DNA from: Paradesertivirga sp036399495
GTDB lineage: Bacteria; Bacteroidota; Bacteroidia; Sphingobacteriales; Sphingobacteriaceae
Reading direction: 5' to 3'
Length of the DNA stretch: 16,714 nucleotides
Assembly (NCBI GenBank): GCA_036399495.1
Contig: DASWMZ010000024.1
Span: 1 to 16,714 of the forward strand
A program made the translations under genes and the position numbers. This document shows positions 8,268 through 16,118 of this stretch, one piece after another (the first letter of the stretch is position 1; every line of letters begins with the position of its first letter). The notes under the pieces are model-generated. The model ran no database searches. It had not been told where the DNA came from and worked only from the letters and a program-made list of their open reading frames with translations.

Positions 8268-8852
8268 TTAAGTTTTGTGAATCCTATATACATTTCCATG
8301 ACCCGGATAGACTTCTTTAATTCCCAGCTGCTTCAACTTATTCCACGATTGTATTTGTTCAACATCATTTTCTGTCAATAAGTATTCGGCATACAGGTCG
8401 CCGGTAAAAGCTTCTCCTGAATCCAATATCAAAGTAATGCTGTCTTCAGAGTGTCCCGGTGTCGATACTATAAGTCCGTTCAATCCTATACCTTTGAGAA
8501 ATTTTCTTGAATCATTGGCTGCTATCACAACATTATCACTTGATTTTAATGGAGTATATTGCCACTTTCCAAACGCCATTTTCTCCATTGGTTCAATAAA
8601 TTTTTGCTGAATATCAACTAAAATAAATCTTACTCCTTGATCTTTAAGTTCCTGAATGGCACCAGCATGGTCAATATGAAAATGGGTTACAATCAAATAA
8701 TTAATATCGCTTACCTTAAATCCTGTTTTTCTCATTTCCCGTCCCAAATTATTTAAGGAATTAGGAAAGCCTGTATCAATCAACAACCTGTGCGTGTTAC
8801 TTGCTATTAGATAACAGTTTATTGATTGGTTGCCGACGTTAAAAATTTCCAT
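8268..8852 (-). CDS. MBL-fold metallo-hydrolase
   Basis: A 194-residue member of the metallo-beta-lactamase-fold hydrolases (glyoxalase II-like branch). The metal ligands are all visible: THFHIDH at residues 56-62 (H57, H59, D61, H62), H134 in STPGHSED, D152 in FTGDL, and H185 in YPGHG near the end. Such proteins bind two metal ions, usually zinc, and hydrolyse thioesters, lactones, phosphodiesters or lactams; the substrate cannot be told from sequence. There is no signal peptide, so it is cytoplasmic. Its ATG lies six bases after the stop of the DUF5946 gene, so the two are probably one transcript. It is short but complete for the family. Confidence 0.92.
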   Translation of the reverse strand: MEIFNVGNQSINCYLIASNTHRLLIDTGFPNSLNNLGREMRKTGFKVSDINYLIVTHFHIDHAGAIQELKDQGVRFILVDIQQKFIEPMEKMAFGKWQYTPLKSSDNVVIAANDSRKFLKGIGLNGLIVSTPGHSEDSITLILDSGEAFTGDLYAEYLLTENDVEQIQSWNKLKQLGIKEVYPGHGNVYRIHKT

Positions 8853-8858
8853 GCCGAT

Positions 8859-9380
8859 TTAGAATGAATAATGTGTTTCGATAAAATTTCTAATCGAAAG
8901 GTGATGATGCTTCCATGCTATCCAAGATTCGTAAGCCCATTCTTCAACTACTTTAAGATGCTCTTGAGAATTCTTTGCTTTTATCACCTCAGCTACTGTA
9001 ATGCTACCTACATTTTCAGGCGGTTCAAGCCATTCAAATTTCTCCTTCAATGGAGCCAATAGTTTAAATGCCCTATCACTTTGTTGAACAGTCATTTTAT
9101 AATCAAAATAGAAAGTCAAACTGATTAAATGGTGATTAACCGATTTAACTGCTTGCGGAACTGACGCTTTACCATAATGCTGGAGTGCATAAGCATCTGT
9201 GGTCAATCGGCTGTTTAATTTATAACCAGGATTACTAAACTCCTTTTCTAATATTTTCCCAAACAAGTGCCAACACCCCGGCGATGAGTCCATGTATTTA
9301 TGAACTTCTCCGGAAATATCCGGTATTAATGCTTTGCATGAAAAGCATTGACAAATATTTTGATCTTCAGTTTTGCTCAT
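8859..9380 (-). CDS. DUF5946 family protein
   Basis: A 173-residue protein that I match to the uncharacterised DUF5946 family. The signature parts are visible: an N-terminal cysteine cluster (CQCFSC), then HKYMDSSPGCWHLFGK, TTDAYALQHYGK, and SVNHHLISLTFYF. The C-terminal half contains EEWAYESWIAWKHHHLSIRNFIE. The Cys/His content suggests possible metal binding, which is inference. It is the first gene of a two-gene minus-strand operon with the MBL-fold hydrolase. The function of the family is unknown to me. Confidence 0.8.
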   Translation of the reverse strand: MSKTEDQNICQCFSCKALIPDISGEVHKYMDSSPGCWHLFGKILEKEFSNPGYKLNSRLTTDAYALQHYGKASVPQAVKSVNHHLISLTFYFDYKMTVQQSDRAFKLLAPLKEKFEWLEPPENVGSITVAEVIKAKNSQEHLKVVEEWAYESWIAWKHHHLSIRNFIETHYSF

Positions 9381-9484
9381 AGCTGCGTTTTGCCTTTCGG
9401 CAGATGTTTTTTGTTATGAGTTGTTACGGTTGCTTTAAATAAATGGTCCATTTTCAAACTGATAGTAATCGGAAAACGTTTTAA

Positions 9485-9988
9485 CTAAATTTTTCGCGTA
9501 AACAACGACAAAACCGTAAGACCAAACGCAATAATAGATGCAAAGGTTCTGATCGAGTGATACTTATTCCATGGGTTTTCAAATATCTTTCTCATGACCG
9601 AAATTTCGCTTTCTGTTGCTGTTAAGATATTAAAGTTTGCCAGGCGGTCGTTGAGAGGAACATTACCGAAAACGGTTACTCCAAATACTCCAATAATATA
9701 AATCAACGCTGCCGTTAGTAAAAAATACAACGACACCGCATTGTCTTGTTTATAGCTTAACCAGCTTGCAATAGGAAGAACCAATAAGTTACCCATAAAG
9801 CTTAAAAAGAAATATGGATTTTGAATGGCCAGGTTGATAGATTGGAAAGACCGTAAGTAAACGTCATCTTGTAAGTTTCCCAATCCTTTTAACACTGAGC
9901 AACTATAACCGTACATAAGCCCGGCTAATAAACCGGTAAGCAGTATGGCCGTGAGATGAAAGATATTAGAGTTTACTGAGCTTTCCAT
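9485..9988 (-). CDS. DUF1772 (anthrone oxygenase-like) membrane protein
   Basis: A 167-residue integral membrane protein with four predicted helices: about residues 9-32 (FHLTAILLTGLLAGLMYGYS), 57-78 (PYFFLSFMGNLLVLPIASW), 84-106 (AVSLYFLLTAALIYIIGVFG) and 144-162 (TFASIIAFGLTVLSLF). The conserved loop pattern VPLNDRL with N and ENPWNKYHSIRT is typical of DUF1772, a family that includes fungal anthrone oxygenases. In bacteria these proteins are usually of unknown function and often sit beside an NmrA-type oxidoreductase, as here. The start overlaps the end of that gene by 16 bases, so translation is probably coupled. Confidence 0.9.
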   Translation of the reverse strand: MESSVNSNIFHLTAILLTGLLAGLMYGYSCSVLKGLGNLQDDVYLRSFQSINLAIQNPYFFLSFMGNLLVLPIASWLSYKQDNAVSLYFLLTAALIYIIGVFGVTVFGNVPLNDRLANFNILTATESEISVMRKIFENPWNKYHSIRTFASIIAFGLTVLSLFTRKI

Positions 9989-10797
9989 ATCCCGGTTTCT
10001 GCTGTTTTGGATATATATTCTTTAAAGGTTGTTGGCCTTCTGCCTAAGATCGCTTCGATATCATCGCTCAAAGATTCATTTCGTCCATCAAGCACTTCTG
10101 TAAACAGATACTGTATCAACCAAATAAAATCATCCGGCAGTTGATAAGATTTAAGTGCACCCACATAGTCTTCGATGCTTATTTCGGTATAAGCGATAGG
10201 CCGGTTTAATTCTCTGGCTATTTGTGAAGTTGCCGACTGAAAAGATAATAACTCCGAACCGGTGAGTTCATAAATTTTACCACAGTGTTTTTTATCAGTC
10301 AATACCGAAACTACAACTTCGGCAATATCATCCGCATCAACAAATGGCTCTAGTGATTTAATAGTAGGAAGCACTACTTCACTGCTTAAAATGGAGTCAA
10401 GTAGAAAGTTTTCGCTAAAATTTTGCATAAACCAGCTCGCCTTTATAATGGTCCAATCTAAACCGGATTGAATAATTAGTTGCTCACAAGCCTGTGCTTC
10501 CTTTTCGCCTCTTCCAGATAAAAGCACCAAGTGCTTTACATTCGTTTTTTTGACTGTTTCTGTAAATAGCCTGATTTTTTCCACCGCATCGGGTACCGCT
10601 AAATCCGGTTGGAAAGTTATGTAAACGCTCTCGATCCCATTAAGAACTTCCTGCCAGTTGCTTGGCTCTTCCCAGTTAAAAGATGGTTGACCGTCTCTCG
10701 AACCTAAGCGAATTGGCATGTTCAAATCTTGTAAACGTTTGGCTACTCGTTTGCCGGTTTTGCCTGTACTACCTAATACTAAAATTCTGTTGCTCAT
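9973..10797 (-). CDS. NmrA-family NAD(P)-binding oxidoreductase
   Basis: A 274-residue atypical short-chain dehydrogenase of the NmrA / NAD(P)H-binding group. The Rossmann motif is at the N-terminus, ILVLGSTGKTGKRVAKRL (G9, G12, G15). It is followed by R30, which contacts the phosphate in NADP-binding members, the VKHLVLLSGRG strand, TIIKASWFMQNFSEN (the equivalent of the active-site segment, lacking a classical YxxxK), and FVDADDIAEVVV. The C-terminal part ends in ILGRRPTTFKEYI, which is typical of the family. The reaction may be reduction of a quinone or aldehyde, or the protein may only sense the redox cofactor; sequence does not decide. It follows the AraC regulator gene by 71 bases and overlaps the DUF1772 gene, so a regulator-oxidoreductase-membrane protein operon is likely. 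Confidence 0.92.
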   Translation of the reverse strand: MSNRILVLGSTGKTGKRVAKRLQDLNMPIRLGSRDGQPSFNWEEPSNWQEVLNGIESVYITFQPDLAVPDAVEKIRLFTETVKKTNVKHLVLLSGRGEKEAQACEQLIIQSGLDWTIIKASWFMQNFSENFLLDSILSSEVVLPTIKSLEPFVDADDIAEVVVSVLTDKKHCGKIYELTGSELLSFQSATSQIARELNRPIAYTEISIEDYVGALKSYQLPDDFIWLIQYLFTEVLDGRNESLSDDIEAILGRRPTTFKEYISKTAETGIWKAQ

Positions 10798-10868
10798 ATT
10801 GTATGCTATAATTTATGAGTCAAAAGTGTAGAAGTATTAGGCCGATAAATAGAACAAAACCGACAAAA

Positions 10869-11675
10869 TCAGTTTTGCGATCTAAATACCAAAGGTGTTT
10901 TTCCTGTGAAAGATTTAAACACCTTTATGAAATGAGATTGGTCGGCAAATCCATTTGAGTATACAATGTCGGTAAGTTTAGTATAGTCCTTCATGGTTAA
11001 TTGCTCTAGCGATTGTTGGAATTGAATAATCTTTGAAAACTGCTTTGCGGTAACTCCAACGGAATTTATAAATCTTCGTTCAAAAGTTCGTTCAGTTAAA
11101 TTAAGTTCTCGGCAAAGACTTCCGATATTTAGCTTGCCCTTAGCACTCAGTATTTTTTCGATAGCAGCAGCAATGGTTAAGTCAAGCTTTTTTTGCTTCT
11201 TTTGAAATAGTAACCGAAGGAAGATAGTAATGATATTAATTCTTTCGTGAGCGCTAGTCCTATTCAGCTTTGTAAGTGTGTCTGTTCCAAGATTATTCTC
11301 AAAGTCAGTTAAATCGTAACAGTTGTCATTAAGGTCTTTTGGTTCTACATTAAAGAAGCTTTTAAGTACAAATGGATAAAGCTGGAATACAATAAGTTTG
11401 TAGGGGCCGGTCATTGCCAGTTCAATAGGGTTTATGGTTTGCCCGTATAAAAAGAACGTGGGCATTAACTTCTCGTGGGGCTTTATTAAAAGCCCGTTCA
11501 TCGTTTCTTGAAATATGAGTCCGGGGTAACCGTCAGCAAAAAAAGGAAGTACAGTTTTCAGATTTTGTTCATCTTCTTCAAAAACCAAAATATTCTTTAC
11601 GAATAAAGAAATTGATTTGTCGGGATTTGCAGTTTTGTAGCCCATTTGTTGGTAATTCGTGATTTGTAAGTGCAC
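10869..11675 (-). CDS. AraC-family transcriptional regulator (DUF6597 N-terminus)
   Basis: A 268-residue regulator. The N-terminal half (SLFVKNILVFEEDEQ, then FFADGYPGLIFQ and FLYGQTINPIEL) matches the DUF6597 sensor domain common in Bacteroidota AraC proteins. The C-terminal half, from about residue 180, is the double helix-turn-helix: LNIGSLCRELNLTERTFERR and LTDIVYSNGFADQSHFIKVF, ending in FKSFTGKTPLVF. It is encoded just upstream of, and co-directional with, the NmrA and DUF1772 genes, so it probably controls them and itself. Initiation at a second in-frame ATG ten codons later is possible. The 238-bp gap upstream separates it from the divergent monooxygenase gene, so it could control that gene too. 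Confidence 0.92.
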   Translation of the reverse strand: MHLQITNYQQMGYKTANPDKSISLFVKNILVFEEDEQNLKTVLPFFADGYPGLIFQETMNGLLIKPHEKLMPTFFLYGQTINPIELAMTGPYKLIVFQLYPFVLKSFFNVEPKDLNDNCYDLTDFENNLGTDTLTKLNRTSAHERINIITIFLRLLFQKKQKKLDLTIAAAIEKILSAKGKLNIGSLCRELNLTERTFERRFINSVGVTAKQFSKIIQFQQSLEQLTMKDYTKLTDIVYSNGFADQSHFIKVFKSFTGKTPLVFRSQN

Positions 11676-11913
11676 TCTAAAATCTCAATGGTCCCAGTAT
11701 TTTCAGTTCTGTGAATTTGGCTAGCTACCTGCTATGATAATGAGCACCTCAAGCGATGTAGAACAAAAATAGATTAAATAAGTCTCTGTTTAGTGCTGAT
11801 TGTTGGATAAATCAAAGCGAGGAAAGTATGGATCAGATTAATTGAAAACTATCCCACACATGGTCTGTTGTTTTTTTACTTGGATTAATCTAACACTGAC
11901 AAAATAGACTATA
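11676..11913. promoter_or_regulatory. Divergent promoter region
   Basis: A 238-bp gap between the minus-strand AraC gene and the plus-strand monooxygenase gene must hold both promoters and probably the regulator's binding sites. I found no exact TAnnTTTG box or clear inverted repeat, so no site within it is assigned. Confidence 0.4.
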
Positions 11914-12225
11914 ATGAACAAGTATTTGCTCCACGGAAAACTAACCGCCCAATCAGGACGCGGCGAGGAATTGGCTTCTATTTTACTGGAAGCCTCGAAG
12001 TTGATTTCCACAGCACAGGGATGTATCCTGTATGTCATCGGAAAAGATAAGGATGATGATGTCTCGGTTTGGATTACAGAAATATGGGACAGTAAAGAAG
12101 ATCATGATAACTCCCTGAATGTTGACGGTGTGAAAGAATTGATCTCTAAAGCAATTCCCTTACTTGCCGGACCACCTCAAAAAGGGCAGGAACTCGAACT
12201 ACTGGGCGGGAAAGGTATTGACTAG
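11914..12225 (+). CDS. Putative quinol monooxygenase (ABM domain, YgiN-like)
   Basis: A 103-residue cytoplasmic protein of the antibiotic biosynthesis monooxygenase (ABM) fold, a small dimeric alpha/beta barrel. The family pattern is complete: YLLHGKLTAQSGRGEELASIL, then the strand GCILYVIGKDKDDDVSVWITEIWDSKEDHDN, and the helix VKELISKAIPLLAG. Relatives oxidise quinols or aromatic compounds without a cofactor. The W-x-T-E-I-W-D core and the following histidine are typical of the family. It is separated by 12 bases from the following methyltransferase gene, suggesting one transcript. It may respond to the divergent AraC regulator. Confidence 0.9.
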   Translation: MNKYLLHGKLTAQSGRGEELASILLEASKLISTAQGCILYVIGKDKDDDVSVWITEIWDSKEDHDNSLNVDGVKELISKAIPLLAGPPQKGQELELLGGKGID

Positions 12226-12237
12226 TCAAGTAGATGT

Positions 12238-12793
12238 ATGAATATAAAAGCTGTAGATAATTTAGCTCCAATTCGTAGTCAAATCAACAGCCTGGTAAGC
12301 TCTAATTCTAGAGTAATAGAATTGGGTTGTGGAGAGGGAGACTTACTTTTTAAACTTGCTCCCAGAATCAAAAGCGGGTTAGGAATAGACAAATCAGAAT
12401 CTCTAATTGGCTCTGCCATAAAGCAGAAACAAAGAAATAACATCCACAATATAGATTTCATACGAAAAGAGCTGGGAGAGGACTATATGCCATGCGGAAT
12501 TTGGGATGTTTCATTAGCAAGTCTGTTTTCCATGTAATACGAACATCTGACGCAGTTTTCCTTCTGAATAAGCTCAAAGAATTATCTAATGAAATAATTA
12601 TTTGTGCCATTTGCAGTCCTGCAACCTTTAATCAAGCTTTTTACTATGGTTTGATCAACGGTTTTCCACCCATTATAAAAATTTCGTTTCCTATAAAAAG
12701 TTTGGCTACATGGAGGGCATTCTAGCAGAAGCACGGTTCTCAAGCCTCTTTATACATAATACCTATCTGCCATTCCTTAAAATTATCAAATAA
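12238..12793 (+). pseudogene. Class I SAM-dependent methyltransferase, two frameshifts
   Basis: A small class I methyltransferase, 185 residues when two missing bases are restored. Motif I is clear in RVIELGCGEGDLLFKL, followed by the acidic end of the second strand in GLGIDKSESLIG. The acceptor substrate cannot be told. The first frame ends at 12537. Adding one T to the T4 run at 12526-12529 joins it to the frame encoding FHVIRTSDAVFLLNKLKE. Adding one C to the C3 run at 12669-12671 joins that to HYKNFVSYKKFGYMEG, ending SLFIHNTYLPFLKIIK with a stop at 12791-12793. Both breaks are one-base deletions in homopolymers. The gene follows the ABM monooxygenase by 12 bases and probably shares its transcript. 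Whether it is a true pseudogene depends on whether these bases are real. Confidence 0.82.
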
Positions 12794-12904
12794 AATGTGC
12801 GCGATAACGGACTTTGTAGTCTTAGAAAACGTAGGACACCAGGAGAAGCATAGAAATTATGGTTGAAGTATTTAAGGCTTCTTAATCATTCGCAAAAAAC
12901 GAAC

Positions 12905-13105
12905 ATGAGAATTTACACGAAAACAGAACTGGAAGAAGCAAAAAAAGCAATCTGTTCGACCATCAATAAATGTGAAAAGGCGTTACCGAAATTAAAAGAC
13001 AAATCTGCTCAACAAACTTTGCTGGAACGGAGAATTAAAGCCTTTCGCATTTCCATAGAAATAATTGAGAGAGAGCTTTCACATTTAGAATATAGGATAA
13101 ACTAA
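12905..13105 (+). CDS. Small helical protein of unknown function
   Basis: A 66-residue protein starting MRIYTKTELEEAKKAICSTI; an in-frame ATG at 12863 is less likely because the added 14 residues look unrelated to the helical core. The sequence is almost entirely charged amphipathic helix: NKCEKALPKLKD, then a turn SAQQTLLERRIKAFRISIEIIERELSHLE. It suggests a two-helix hairpin or short coiled coil. I recall similar short uncharacterised proteins in many bacteria but can give no function. It ends eight bases before the palindromic core repeats at the edge of cassette copy 2. Confidence 0.65.
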   Translation: MRIYTKTELEEAKKAICSTINKCEKALPKLKDKSAQQTLLERRIKAFRISIEIIERELSHLEYRIN

Positions 13106-13113
13106 GAAAGTTA

Positions 13114-13145
13114 TAGTCTCATAAAACGATCGTTTTTTGAGATTA
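13114..13145. repeat. Imperfect 32-bp palindrome from two facing core sites
   Basis: The plus-strand core TAGTCTCATAAAACGAT (13114-13130, identical to the solo site at 220-236) meets the minus-strand core TAATCTCAAAAAACGAT (13145-13129) tail to tail, sharing two bases. The arms match at 15 of 17 positions. The second core is the outer end of cassette copy 2, so the first is an extra site that is not part of the duplicated unit. Confidence 0.75.
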
Positions 13146-13778
13146 ACGGTGAAGCCCTGTTACACATCGACATCATTAACAGAGCCCATGGTATAGGCTG
13201 TTACTTTTTTAATTGGGCTACACCTACCTTATTTATCTTGAAATTTAATACAGTATCTAATAAGAAGTCCTTATGCTTGATGAATATTTTCCACTTCAGT
13301 CCCTTAATTCTTTTACCCCAAATTTCTCCTTCATCAACTGGTTCGATTTTAGAATCAGCACATAGCCCTCTACAATCAGTTCTTATTAATTTGAATGCCC
13401 GTAAAGAATCTTTTTTAGTAAGAGAGAAAGCTGAGTCAACTATGGGTATCGTAATTATAATTGTCCTCCTATAAGCAGAGGTATCCGTAAAGTCGGTAAA
13501 AATGTCTTTCGCTATTAGAAAGCTTAAAAAGCTCCCCTTAACCACTTTTCCAAATGAAAGATTAACATTTTCTTCCTGCAACTTTGCCGTATAACTAAGT
13601 TGAGCTCTTACTACTTCCACATGCTTGTTGCTTCGGAAACATGAGGTTACTGCAAATGACAGAATCATTAGGGAAATATATAGGTGTTTTTTGTTATTGC
13701 CCATCGCTAGCGAATATAAGCTACGATAGTGTATATATTTCACTTATCTTTAAGGATAACAATCGTTTTTTGAGATTA
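13129..13778 (-). mobile_element. Lipoprotein cassette copy 2, flanked by direct core repeats
   Basis: A 650-bp unit in the opposite orientation to copy 1. Cores on the minus strand are TAATCTCAAAAAACGAT at 13778-13762 (left end) and at 13145-13129 (right end). The body holds one intact lipoprotein gene and the same 60-bp TAAC-to-GTTA tail (13203-13144). In this copy the tail can form two exclusive pairings: AACAGCC with GGGCTCTGTT, or GCTCTGTT with AACAGGGC. The second stem is weaker in copy 1. No mobility gene lies inside. Confidence 0.6.
13201..13704 (-). CDS. Small lipoprotein of unknown function, intact cassette copy
   Basis: A 167-residue predicted lipoprotein. The ATG at 13704 gives MGNNKKHLYISLMILSFAVTSC with lipobox VTSC; an in-frame ATG at 13743 would add 13 residues before the charged region. 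The mature part begins FRSNKHVEVVRAQLSYTA. It contains a hydrophobic stretch (GSFLSFLIAKDIF), two strands around RRTIIITIPIVDSAFSL, a nearby cysteine pair (CRGLC), and a basic, beta-rich end (GKRIKGLKWKIFIKHKDFLL). I recognise no family. It is the intact partner of the frameshifted copy at 6181-6683, and the stop codon overlaps the start of the structured cassette tail. It is likely anchored in the periplasmic or outer membrane leaflet. Confidence 0.75.
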   Translation of the reverse strand: MGNNKKHLYISLMILSFAVTSCFRSNKHVEVVRAQLSYTAKLQEENVNLSFGKVVKGSFLSFLIAKDIFTDFTDTSAYRRTIIITIPIVDSAFSLTKKDSLRAFKLIRTDCRGLCADSKIEPVDEGEIWGKRIKGLKWKIFIKHKDFLLDTVLNFKINKVGVAQLKK

Positions 13779-13904
13779 TTGTACCGCTATTCCACGTAAA
13801 CACTCTTGCTGTCAATTGTCTTTCATTCGTTTTCTTTTGTATCCAAACAAAAACATGCTTTGGACTGCTAGTTTTTAAACTTACTAAATGTAAAAATCCT
13901 TGAA

Positions 13905-15239
13905 TTACTTTAACCGGTTAAACTTATATTCTCCACCTCCTTGATTCAAGACAAATCCAATGTAATCAGGTGAGAACTTAATAACAACGCCGGCCTGGCT
14001 GAAATGAAACTCCCCATTTGCTTTCCCTTTTAAGGGAAAAGCTGGCTGTCCCTCTGCCTGGGCAAATAACTCGGCCCCGTTCCTCGTTATATTAATTTTC
14101 AATGCAGGCTGAATACAGCTGTATTCTCCTACAAACTTTTCGAGTTCTTCTGGCTTTAGTTGTACCGACTCGTAGTTAGGAATTTTAAACGGCTTGTTAA
14201 AGACAATGTGTAGCACGCCTTTTAAAATAGTGTTGATAGATTCGCCCCCAAAGCCATTAATGAGAATTGTCACCGCTAAACTTTCTTTTGGAAAATATAA
14301 CATCCAGCTTTGAAAATAATCTATCTGACCAGAGTGGCCATAAAGCGCATGCTCATAAAAAGGCGTCTTTTCCAAGCCGATACCGGTACCCTCTCTTGAT
14401 CCCAATATGAAGTTTAGGCTCTCTTTCTTAATAAGGTTGCCTGTAAAAAGCTTAAATGCGAACTTGTTTAAATCTGCTCCAGTGGACAAGATTGCCCCTG
14501 CTCCGTTGCCTGCACTCATATCTGTTTCCGGCTGTTGTACCCAGCTGCCGTTTTCAAAAACATAAGAAAGGGCTTCTTTCAATTTAAAATCAGCTTTACC
14601 CCCGTAGTAAGTATCAGTTATGCCTATTTTAGAAGTTATCTTTTCTTTAAGAATAGCACTAAAAGGCTTTTTATAAATCTTTTCTAAAATATAGCCGAGT
14701 AAAATATATCCGGAGTTGCTGTACTCGATCTTTGTTCCTGGCTCAAATTTGAGGGGATGCTTCGCGATTCTTGCAACCATCTCTTCATTGGAAGTATAAT
14801 TAAGTCTCCACAAATCCCAACCATCCACATAATCGAAAAGGCCGCTCTTGTGGCTGAGCAAATGCGAAATGGTTATTTTCTGCGCCGACGGCAGGATCGG
14901 GAAAAACTGAGAAACAGGGGTATTTAGTTTAAGTTGGCCTTTTTCAATCAACTGGAAAATCATAACAGCTGTAAACACTTTCGTAATTGACCCAACCCTG
15001 TACTTTGTCTTACTATCCAGAGCGACCTTGTCGTTTTCAGAGATATAGCCATAACCAAAAGATTTTTGGTACACTGCATCTTTGCCTTTGGAGATGACCA
15101 GGCTTCCCATGGCTTTATTGTGTCCTTGGAGATTACTTAAAAAGCTACCGAGCTTCGCGTATTGAAAGCCTTGTGCTTTAAGTATAGGACTCCATAGCGC
15201 GGAAAAAAGGATAAGAATCGAAAGGTGATATCTGTTCAT
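13905..15239 (-). CDS. Secreted serine hydrolase, class C beta-lactamase-like fold
   Basis: A 444-residue enzyme of the beta-lactamase-related / penicillin-binding-protein-like serine hydrolases. The start at 15239 gives the signal peptide MNRYHLSILILFSALWSPIL, then KAQG; an in-frame ATG at 15266 would add nine residues before it. Catalytic motifs are SITK (nucleophile S84 of the mature-start numbering) in YRVGSITKVFTAVM, the YSN motif in KIEYSNSGYILLGYI, and HSG in YGHSGQIDYF replacing KTG. The family covers peptidases, esterases and D-amino-acid-acting enzymes, so antibiotic resistance should not be assumed. After the catalytic domain comes a C-terminal beta domain of about 90 residues (EELEKFVGEYSC to NQGGGEYKFNRLK), common in these proteins. 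The upstream AraC gene ends 69 bases before the start, on the same strand. Confidence 0.9.
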   Translation of the reverse strand: MNRYHLSILILFSALWSPILKAQGFQYAKLGSFLSNLQGHNKAMGSLVISKGKDAVYQKSFGYGYISENDKVALDSKTKYRVGSITKVFTAVMIFQLIEKGQLKLNTPVSQFFPILPSAQKITISHLLSHKSGLFDYVDGWDLWRLNYTSNEEMVARIAKHPLKFEPGTKIEYSNSGYILLGYILEKIYKKPFSAILKEKITSKIGITDTYYGGKADFKLKEALSYVFENGSWVQQPETDMSAGNGAGAILSTGADLNKFAFKLFTGNLIKKESLNFILGSREGTGIGLEKTPFYEHALYGHSGQIDYFQSWMLYFPKESLAVTILINGFGGESINTILKGVLHIVFNKPFKIPNYESVQLKPEELEKFVGEYSCIQPALKINITRNGAELFAQAEGQPAFPLKGKANGEFHFSQAGVVIKFSPDYIGFVLNQGGGEYKFNRLK

Positions 15240-15308
15240 TGATGTATTGAGTTGAAAAGCATCCATGTATGGTTTCCCGTTTGGGATTACATCACAAAAC
15301 TCAATTTA

Positions 15309-16118
15309 TTATTTAACGAAGTCTTGTAATATATTGCACTGTTGCTGATATTCCCCGGGTGTGATGCCGGTAAAGTGCTTAAAATATTTAGAGAAGTGGC
15401 TTTGGTCATAGAAACCTGAATCGAGAGCTGCGTGAACAGAAGGCTTCCCATTTTTTAGCATTTTCTTCCCTCTTTCTACTCTTTGTAAAATAACATAATC
15501 CATAGGGGTTAATCCCACCTCCCTTTTAAACCATCTAAGGAACTTATACCTATCCATACTTGCAATGGCAGCAAGCGAATCAAGTTTTATGGATTGGCCG
15601 ATATTCTCAAGAATAAAATCTTTGACTGGACTTATCGAGGTATTTTTAACATCGTTACATTCGAACGGTTCACAATTAGAATGCTTGAGAATTAAGTGTC
15701 TTATAAGGCGGACAAGTTGGGTTTCAAATAGGGAATCAACAATTTCGTTATGATTTTTAGGTATTGATTCCGCTACCTTGAAAAAGCCTGAATACAGATG
15801 AGGGTCGTCGATAACTTTCCCGGGAAAGGAAACATAGCTTCTTGAAGGAACTAAAGAACGGAAAACCTCGTTACTTATATAGAAAGTGATGAAGCTATAT
15901 CGTGTTTCATTTATAAGAGTGTTATTATGAATCTCGAAGGGATGGGAGACAATCAAACTCCCGGTGGAAGCTGTCTTAGCATTCTCCCCTATGAGGCCTT
16001 TGTGCACCAGAGTAATACAATAAGCTTCATGGTAATGAAACGGAAACTCGTGATTCGACTCAGAAACCTTCAAAAGTTCCAACCCATCAAGAAGTCGCGT
16101 ATTTATTTTAACCTCCAA
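15309..16118 (-). CDS. AraC-family transcriptional regulator (cupin N-terminus)
   Basis: A 269-residue regulator. The N-terminal half is an arabinose-binding-like cupin: FPFHYHEAYCITLVHKGL, then ASTGSLIVSHPFEIHNN, a typical effector pocket. The C-terminal half carries the two helix-turn-helix motifs: IKLDSLAAIASMDRYKFLRWFKREVGLTPMDYV and VHAALDSGFYDQSHFSKYFKHFTGITPGEYQQ. It lies directly upstream of, and in line with, the serine hydrolase gene, so it probably controls that gene and itself. The inducer is not known. It differs from the DUF6597-type regulator at 10869 in its sensor half. Confidence 0.92.
   Translation of the reverse strand: MEVKINTRLLDGLELLKVSESNHEFPFHYHEAYCITLVHKGLIGENAKTASTGSLIVSHPFEIHNNTLINETRYSFITFYISNEVFRSLVPSRSYVSFPGKVIDDPHLYSGFFKVAESIPKNHNEIVDSLFETQLVRLIRHLILKHSNCEPFECNDVKNTSISPVKDFILENIGQSIKLDSLAAIASMDRYKFLRWFKREVGLTPMDYVILQRVERGKKMLKNGKPSVHAALDSGFYDQSHFSKYFKHFTGITPGEYQQQCNILQDFVK

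Noticed and set aside
7962..8381. Plus-strand open frame of 139 codons
   Set aside because: It overlaps the end of the MBL-fold gene on the other strand, has low-complexity Ser/Thr/Pro composition, and no family or ribosome binding site.
13238..13474. Plus-strand 78-codon open frame
   Set aside because: It is antisense to the intact lipoprotein gene, which has a convincing signal peptide and a second copy.
13909..13922. Perfect 14-bp palindrome TTTAACCGGTTAAA as a possible operator
   Set aside because: It lies within the last codons of the serine hydrolase gene, has no partner copy and no T run, so chance is the simpler reading.
13905..15239. Antibiotic-resistance beta-lactamase (AmpC-type)
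   Set aside because: The HSG triad and the C-terminal beta domain point to the broad serine hydrolase family rather than AmpC, which carries KTG.
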